A stretch of DNA of 34,022 nucleotides from positions 1 to 34,022 of the forward strand of contig JAPDDQ010000065.1 of NCBI GenBank assembly GCA_027587225.1, given 5' to 3'. The notes beneath the pieces were generated by a model. The model worked only from the letters and a program-made list of their open reading frames with translations, searched no databases and had not been told where the DNA came from. Source of the stretch: Solirubrobacter taibaiensis. GTDB taxonomy: Bacteria > Actinomycetota > Thermoleophilia > Solirubrobacterales > Solirubrobacteraceae. Each line of letters starts with the position of its first letter. The stretch's first letter is position 1. A program made the translations under genes and the position numbers. Shown here piece by piece: positions 30,001 to 34,022 of the stretch.

Positions 30001-33000
30001 GTGCGCAAGTGGGCGTTGTCGCTGCCGCCGCTGCTGGCGGCGGTCCTGGTGTGGGCCGTCACCTCGGGTGCTGACGCCCAGGGTCCGCTCGCCGTCACCG
30101 CGTTGCCGGCCCTCGGCAGCGCGGACGGCGAGACCGTGTTGATGGGTGTCGCCGGTGGTGACACCTGGGGCTATCGCGTGCTCCCGCGCGAGGCCGGTCC
30201 GCCCGCCGGGCTCGAGCTCGGCACGCTCGGCGCCAACGGGCGCCAGCTCGCATTCGTGCGCCACCGCGACGGGCTCGGTTGGCAGGTCGTGGAGACCCCG
30301 ACCGACGCCGCCGGTACCGCCATCGGTGGCCCGGTCCCGAATCGGGCCTCCGCTCGCATCACCCCCGGCGGCGGCGGACTGCTCGTCGGTCGCGGGGGCA
30401 GCGGTGTGAGCGTGCTCGTGCGCAAGCCGGGCGGACGCTTCCGCGAGGCTCCGCCCGTCCCGGCAGGAACGCTGGCGCCCGCCGATCCGGCCGCAACCCC
30501 CACGGCCACGCCGACTGCCACCGCCACGGCGACGGCGACGGCGACCGCCACGTCCACGCCGACCGTGACCGCGACCCCGACCCCGACCCCCACTGTGACG
30601 GCCACGCCGACGCCGCCGCCCGCCCCGAACCGCGCGGAGACGATCGCCGAGGAGAACGGGGCCGGGCGGGTCGCCACGGCCGCCTACGAGCAGGGCGGCG
30701 AGCTGCACGCGCTGTTCGGCGTGCTCGGCCGGCGCGTCCAGGACAGCGTGCTGCACTACGACGACGGCGCGCGCACCTGGACGCGCGAGCCCGTCCAACT
30801 CGCCGGTGACCAACTCGACGCGTTCGAGATCCGCGCGCTCGACGTCGCCGGCACCAACGCCTGGCTGCTCGGCGCCGACGGCGACGGCACGCTCGCGTTG
30901 TTCGAGCGCACGGACGCGGGCCCGTGGGAGCCACGGCCGCTGACACTGCCGGGCGCGCTCGCGCTCTCGCCGCTCTCCGCCGCCGGTGACCCGCTGACGG
31001 TCACGCCCGACGGCGTGTGGGTCGACGCCGGGGTGCGCACCGCGGCCGGCGCGCAGGCGCCGACCGACGCCACCTTCTTCCGCGCCCCGAGCGGCGCCGT
31101 GACCTCGTGGTGCGACGACGTCGCCTGCGACCACCCCTTCGGCGTGCGCTTTTCGCGTAGCCAGGGCTACCAGTCGATCGGCTTCGCCGGCGGCGCGCGC
31201 GTGATCTCCAACCCGCTGCCCGCCGGCGGGGCGGACGAGGACAACCGCGGCACCTACCTGGTGCGGCGCGGCGACGCGTTCGAGCGCGTGCCCGGCGCCG
31301 GTGGCTCGTTCCGCCCGAGCGCCGCGTTCAGCTCACCCACGCAGGGCTGGCTCGAAGGCCCCGTGCAGGTCGGCGCCGCGGCGCGACCGGACCGCCTACG
31401 GGCGTGGCCCGCCGCCGCCCGGGCGCCGCTGACGGCCGCGGTCGGCGCCCCCGGCCTCCCGCTCGCCGCCGTGGACTCCGGCGCGCTGGCCGTCGGCACC
31501 GAAGGCACCGTTCTGCGGTACGCCGCAGGGACGGGGTGGGTGCGCGAGTTCCTGCTCTCTTCCTCGGGGGCGGTGTCCAAGCCGGCGCTGCGCGGGGTCG
31601 CGTGGCCGGAGCCGACCCGTGCGCATGCCGTCGGCGACCTCGGCGCGATGTGGATGTGGCGCGCGGAGACCGGGCTGTGGGAACGCGACCCGGCCGCGCC
31701 GGTCGGCTTCGAGGCCAACCTCATGGGCGTCGCGTTCCAGGCCGACGATCCGCTGCGCGGCTACGCCGTCGGCAAGGACGGCGCGCTGCTGCGCTACGAC
31801 AAGACGTGGACGCCGGAGGCGTTGCCCGAGGGCTTCGCGGGCCGTCACTTCACCAGCGTGGCCTTCGCCGGCCGTCAGGCGATCGTCGCCGCGGGCGCGG
31901 ACCTCCTCGTCAACGAAGACGGCGCCTGGCACGCGGACGAGAGCGTGCGCGCGCTGTTCGCGACGCTGCCGGCGGCGCAGCGCGAGCTCGTCGTCGTCGC
32001 CGGGCTGCCGGACGGTGGCGCGGTCGCGGGCGGCCCGAACTTCGTGATCGAGCGGGACGGGCCCGCGGGCACGTCGTGGCGCTTCTCCGTCCAGCCGCTG
32101 CTCGGGGCCACGCCGGTCGCGCTCGCGGCCTTCCGCGCCGGTGGCGCGGTGCGCGCGCTCGCGGCCGTGCAGCCCGTGCTGCCGTTCCCGCTCCCGGACC
32201 TGCTCCCGGAGGTCGGACCGGACTCGCCGCCGCCGCTGGTGCCGCCGTATCCGCTGCCTGCCGACGGGTACCTCGTGCGCGAGACCGACGAGGGCTGGCG
32301 TGACGAGCAGCGAACGGCCTTCGCGGGCGCCACGTCCGACCGGCCCGTCAAGTCGGACCCGATCGGTGCCCTGCTCGTCGACGCGGCCGGCGAGGGCTGG
32401 GCGCTCGGCGGCTGGAGTGGCGAGTCCGACGTCGCCGGCCGCGGCAACGGCAACCGCTCGACCCAGGGCCGCACCGACCGCACGCGCGTGCAGACGGCCG
32501 CCGTGCTGCGGTACGCGACGGGCACGCCGACAGCGCCGCCCGTCGCCGTCACCCGCACCGGGACGGACCTCGAAGCGAACGTCGCACGGTTCGCCGTGGC
32601 GGGCCATGCCCGCTGCGTGTCGGCGTGCGCCGACCTGCGCGACAACGCGATCGGCCCGGACGTCACGCTCCGCGCCGCCAAGGACCTTGTCAGTGAGCTC
32701 GCGGCCCAGCCAGGCGGCCCGCGCATGCTCCTCTACACGGGCGGGCGCCTGCCGGATGAGCAGCCACTCGACAGCCGCGAAGCCAATCGCTTCGCGGACC
32801 TGCTGCTCCCAGGCGCACCGGCCTACGCCGCTCCCTCCGCCGCCGACACGGCGGAGGGGGCGGCGACCGCAACCCCGACTCCGGCCGGCGAGACCGTGGG
32901 GGAGGCCGGCGTCGCCGCGTTCATTGCGGCCTTCGCGGGCGCTCCCGCACCGTTTGGTGGCGGCCTGCCCGCCGCCGGCGTCGCGCCCGTCCCAGGGGCG

Positions 33001-34022
33001 GCGGTCGCGCGGCCCGGCGCGCGCACCCACTACGCGTTCGACTCCGCCGGGCGCGGCGGCACGGTGCGCGTGATCGTGATCGACAACTCGCGCGGCTCGC
33101 TCGAGGCGTCGGACCCGCACCAGAACCCGCCCGAGCCGCAGACGCCCTGGCTGATTGCCGCGCTCGCCGAGGCGAAGGCGCAGGGCATCCCCGCGATCGT
33201 CATGGGCAGCCGCGACCTCAACACGCGCTTCGCGCCCGCGCTCAACGTCGCCTCCGACGGCGATGCGGTGGCGAAGCTCCTCGTCGACGGCGGGGCTTCG
33301 GCGTACTTCTTCGAGCGACCCGAGGAGACGCGCATCTACCCGATCCCCAGCGGCGCGACCCAGACGATCTTGGCGTTCGGGACGGGGACGCTCGGCTATC
33401 GCTCGCCGCTGGCCAACACGAGCTCCGGCCCCGACTCGGTGTTCGGCTCCGCGGGTCTGCTGCTCGCCGAAGTGGACACGAGCAAGCGCGACGCGGCCAC
33501 GAACCGGGCGCCGGTCACGGCTCGCCTGCTGCCCGTCGTGTCCGAGCTCACGCTCCAAGCGGTCGACGGAACGCTCGTACGGCGCTCGCGCCCGTCGCTG
33601 TTCGAAGGCTTGGGCCGCCGCCCGGTCGCCGGCGACCGCTGGGGACCGGTCGCGGGCGGCGGTGATCCGCAACCGCCCGGCTCGGACCCGTACACGGCGT
33701 TCCCGCCGCAGCCGTGCGCGGGCCCCACGTGCGCCACGCGTGTCGCGCCTGAGTACGAGTTCAGCTCCAGCGATCCCGACATCGGTGACTTCGTCGCCCA
33801 GGACCCGGCGTCGACGAACCTGCGCAAGCCGCTGATCGGCGCCGACGACAAGGTCGTCAGCGACGGACGCTCCGGCCTGTTCTGCCCGTTCAACGCCGGC
33901 AAGACGACGGTCACGGTCAAGGCCGGGGGACTCGCGTACAGCACGGTTGTGACCGTTCTGCCCGGTCAGGTCGGCGCGCATCCCCGCGCGGATGCGCCCG
34001 GCCACGGCGGCGTCACCCGCGA
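30001..34022 (+). CDS. Very large secreted protein with propeller, Thr/Pro linker and phosphoesterase-like region (3' end outside window)
   Basis: An open frame runs from the GTG at 30001 to the window edge without a stop, giving at least 1340 residues. It starts with a signal peptide (VRKWALSLPPLLAAVLVWAV...ADAQ). A first strand-rich part is followed by a Thr/Pro/Ala linker (residues 166-209) and a long YCF48/propeller-like section with phrases AHAVGDLGAMWMW and RGYAVGKDGALLRYD. From about 861 to 1075 it resembles calcineurin-like metallophosphoesterases of this lineage: AGHARCVSACADLRDNAIGPD, VRVIVIDNSRGSL (D1028, N1029) and PWLIAALAEAKAQGIPAIVMGSRDLN. However, the usual GD, GNH and GHH metal ligands are not intact. 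An Ig/BIG-like segment, EYEFSSSDPDIGDF...GKTTVTVKAG, closes the visible part. It is the last visible gene of the PstS2-FtsH run. Confidence 0.8.
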   Translation, partial: MRKWALSLPPLLAAVLVWAVTSGADAQGPLAVTALPALGSADGETVLMGVAGGDTWGYRVLPREAGPPAGLELGTLGANGRQLAFVRHRDGLGWQVVETPTDAAGTAIGGPVPNRASARITPGGGGLLVGRGGSGVSVLVRKPGGRFREAPPVPAGTLAPADPAATPTATPTATATATATATATSTPTVTATPTPTPTVTATPTPPPAPNRAETIAEENGAGRVATAAYEQGGELHALFGVLGRRVQDSVLHYDDGARTWTREPVQLAGDQLDAFEIRALDVAGTNAWLLGADGDGTLALFERTDAGPWEPRPLTLPGALALSPLSAAGDPLTVTPDGVWVDAGVRTAAGAQAPTDATFFRAPSGAVTSWCDDVACDHPFGVRFSRSQGYQSIGFAGGARVISNPLPAGGADEDNRGTYLVRRGDAFERVPGAGGSFRPSAAFSSPTQGWLEGPVQVGAAARPDRLRAWPAAARAPLTAAVGAPGLPLAAVDSGALAVGTEGTVLRYAAGTGWVREFLLSSSGAVSKPALRGVAWPEPTRAHAVGDLGAMWMWRAETGLWERDPAAPVGFEANLMGVAFQADDPLRGYAVGKDGALLRYDKTWTPEALPEGFAGRHFTSVAFAGRQAIVAAGADLLVNEDGAWHADESVRALFATLPAAQRELVVVAGLPDGGAVAGGPNFVIERDGPAGTSWRFSVQPLLGATPVALAAFRAGGAVRALAAVQPVLPFPLPDLLPEVGPDSPPPLVPPYPLPADGYLVRETDEGWRDEQRTAFAGATSDRPVKSDPIGALLVDAAGEGWALGGWSGESDVAGRGNGNRSTQGRTDRTRVQTAAVLRYATGTPTAPPVAVTRTGTDLEANVARFAVAGHARCVSACADLRDNAIGPDVTLRAAKDLVSELAAQPGGPRMLLYTGGRLPDEQPLDSREANRFADLLLPGAPAYAAPSAADTAEGAATATPTPAGETVGEAGVAAFIAAFAGAPAPFGGGLPAAGVAPVPGAAVARPGARTHYAFDSAGRGGTVRVIVIDNSRGSLEASDPHQNPPEPQTPWLIAALAEAKAQGIPAIVMGSRDLNTRFAPALNVASDGDAVAKLLVDGGASAYFFERPEETRIYPIPSGATQTILAFGTGTLGYRSPLANTSSGPDSVFGSAGLLLAEVDTSKRDAATNRAPVTARLLPVVSELTLQAVDGTLVRRSRPSLFEGLGRRPVAGDRWGPVAGGGDPQPPGSDPYTAFPPQPCAGPTCATRVAPEYEFSSSDPDIGDFVAQDPASTNLRKPLIGADDKVVSDGRSGLFCPFNAGKTTVTVKAGGLAYSTVVTVLPGQVGAHPRADAPGHGGVTR
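30496..30627 (+). repeat. Low-complexity Thr/Pro/Ala-coding linker repeat
   Basis: About 44 codons alternate ACx with GCx or CCx (Thr-Ala and Thr-Pro dipeptides), including runs of gcgacg and accccg hexamers. It codes an extended, probably O-glycosylatable linker after the first ~165 residues of the large secreted protein. Confidence 0.8.

Noticed and set aside
27415..31134. Minus-strand open frame of 1239 codons opposite the ftsH-like and propeller genes
   Set aside because: Low-complexity Arg/Gly/Ala sequence lying opposite three well-supported genes; no domain or ribosome site.
31396..34005. Minus-strand open frame of 869 codons opposite the large secreted protein
   Set aside because: Same antisense bias effect; the plus-strand frame has a signal peptide, linker and domain-like patterns.

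Overview
The window is uniformly very GC-rich, densely packed DNA whose reading frames show strong third-position G/C. GTG starts, 4-bp ATGA/GTGA stop-start overlaps, and many secreted beta-propeller proteins with lysine/arginine-rich C-terminal domains point to an actinobacterium, most likely of class Thermoleophilia (Solirubrobacter/Conexibacter-like). That placement rests on gene style and family resemblance, not on a marker gene. I see no rRNA, tRNA, CRISPR array, transposase or prophage gene. No gene-free stretch exceeds 300 bases; the longest gaps are 14579-14775, 24322-24489, 815-975 and 7942-8098.

Left part (1-13900). The window opens inside a minus-strand LAL-type ATPase regulator, divergent from a large secreted GH78 alpha-L-rhamnosidase (976-5139) whose N-terminal region is interrupted by eight tandem repeats. 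A small membrane-anchored protein follows. Next is a minus-strand drug-export-type ABC transporter (ATPase plus permease) with a phosphotransferase behind it. The transporter diverges from a two-component system (unusual tandem sensor kinase plus NarL-type regulator), and a perfect 14-bp inverted repeat lies between them. Then come a secreted propeller protein, an unrecognised small protein, a membrane-anchored protein, a secreted FKBP-type prolyl isomerase and a VOC-fold protein, all on the plus strand.

Centre (13901-20370, minus strand): a phosphate-uptake region. The order of transcription is pstS, pstC, pstA, pstB, a lipoprotein, a zinc-ribbon/single-TM/SPOR-like protein and a small zinc-ribbon protein. 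These seven genes are overlapping or nearly abutting. Beyond a 197-bp gap carrying two pairs of 11-bp direct repeats resembling actinobacterial PHO boxes lies a DUF47/PhoU-like gene.

Right part (20465-34022, plus strand): a chain of large exported proteins. Two propeller proteins (20465-24321) diverge from pstS. After a 168-bp leader with possible promoter, PHO-like and stem signals comes a second, much larger PstS-like protein with a proline linker and basic tail. It is followed within 4 bp by a divergent FtsH-type membrane AAA protease, then a secreted propeller protein (overlapping start) and, 6 bp later, a very large secreted protein that runs out of the window. The last protein has a propeller-like N-terminus, a Thr/Pro linker, a phosphoesterase-like region with altered metal-ligand motifs, and an Ig-like end. 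The most interesting hypothesis is that the pst operon with its accessory genes and the PstS2-FtsH-propeller operon form a larger envelope phosphate-acquisition or sensing locus.
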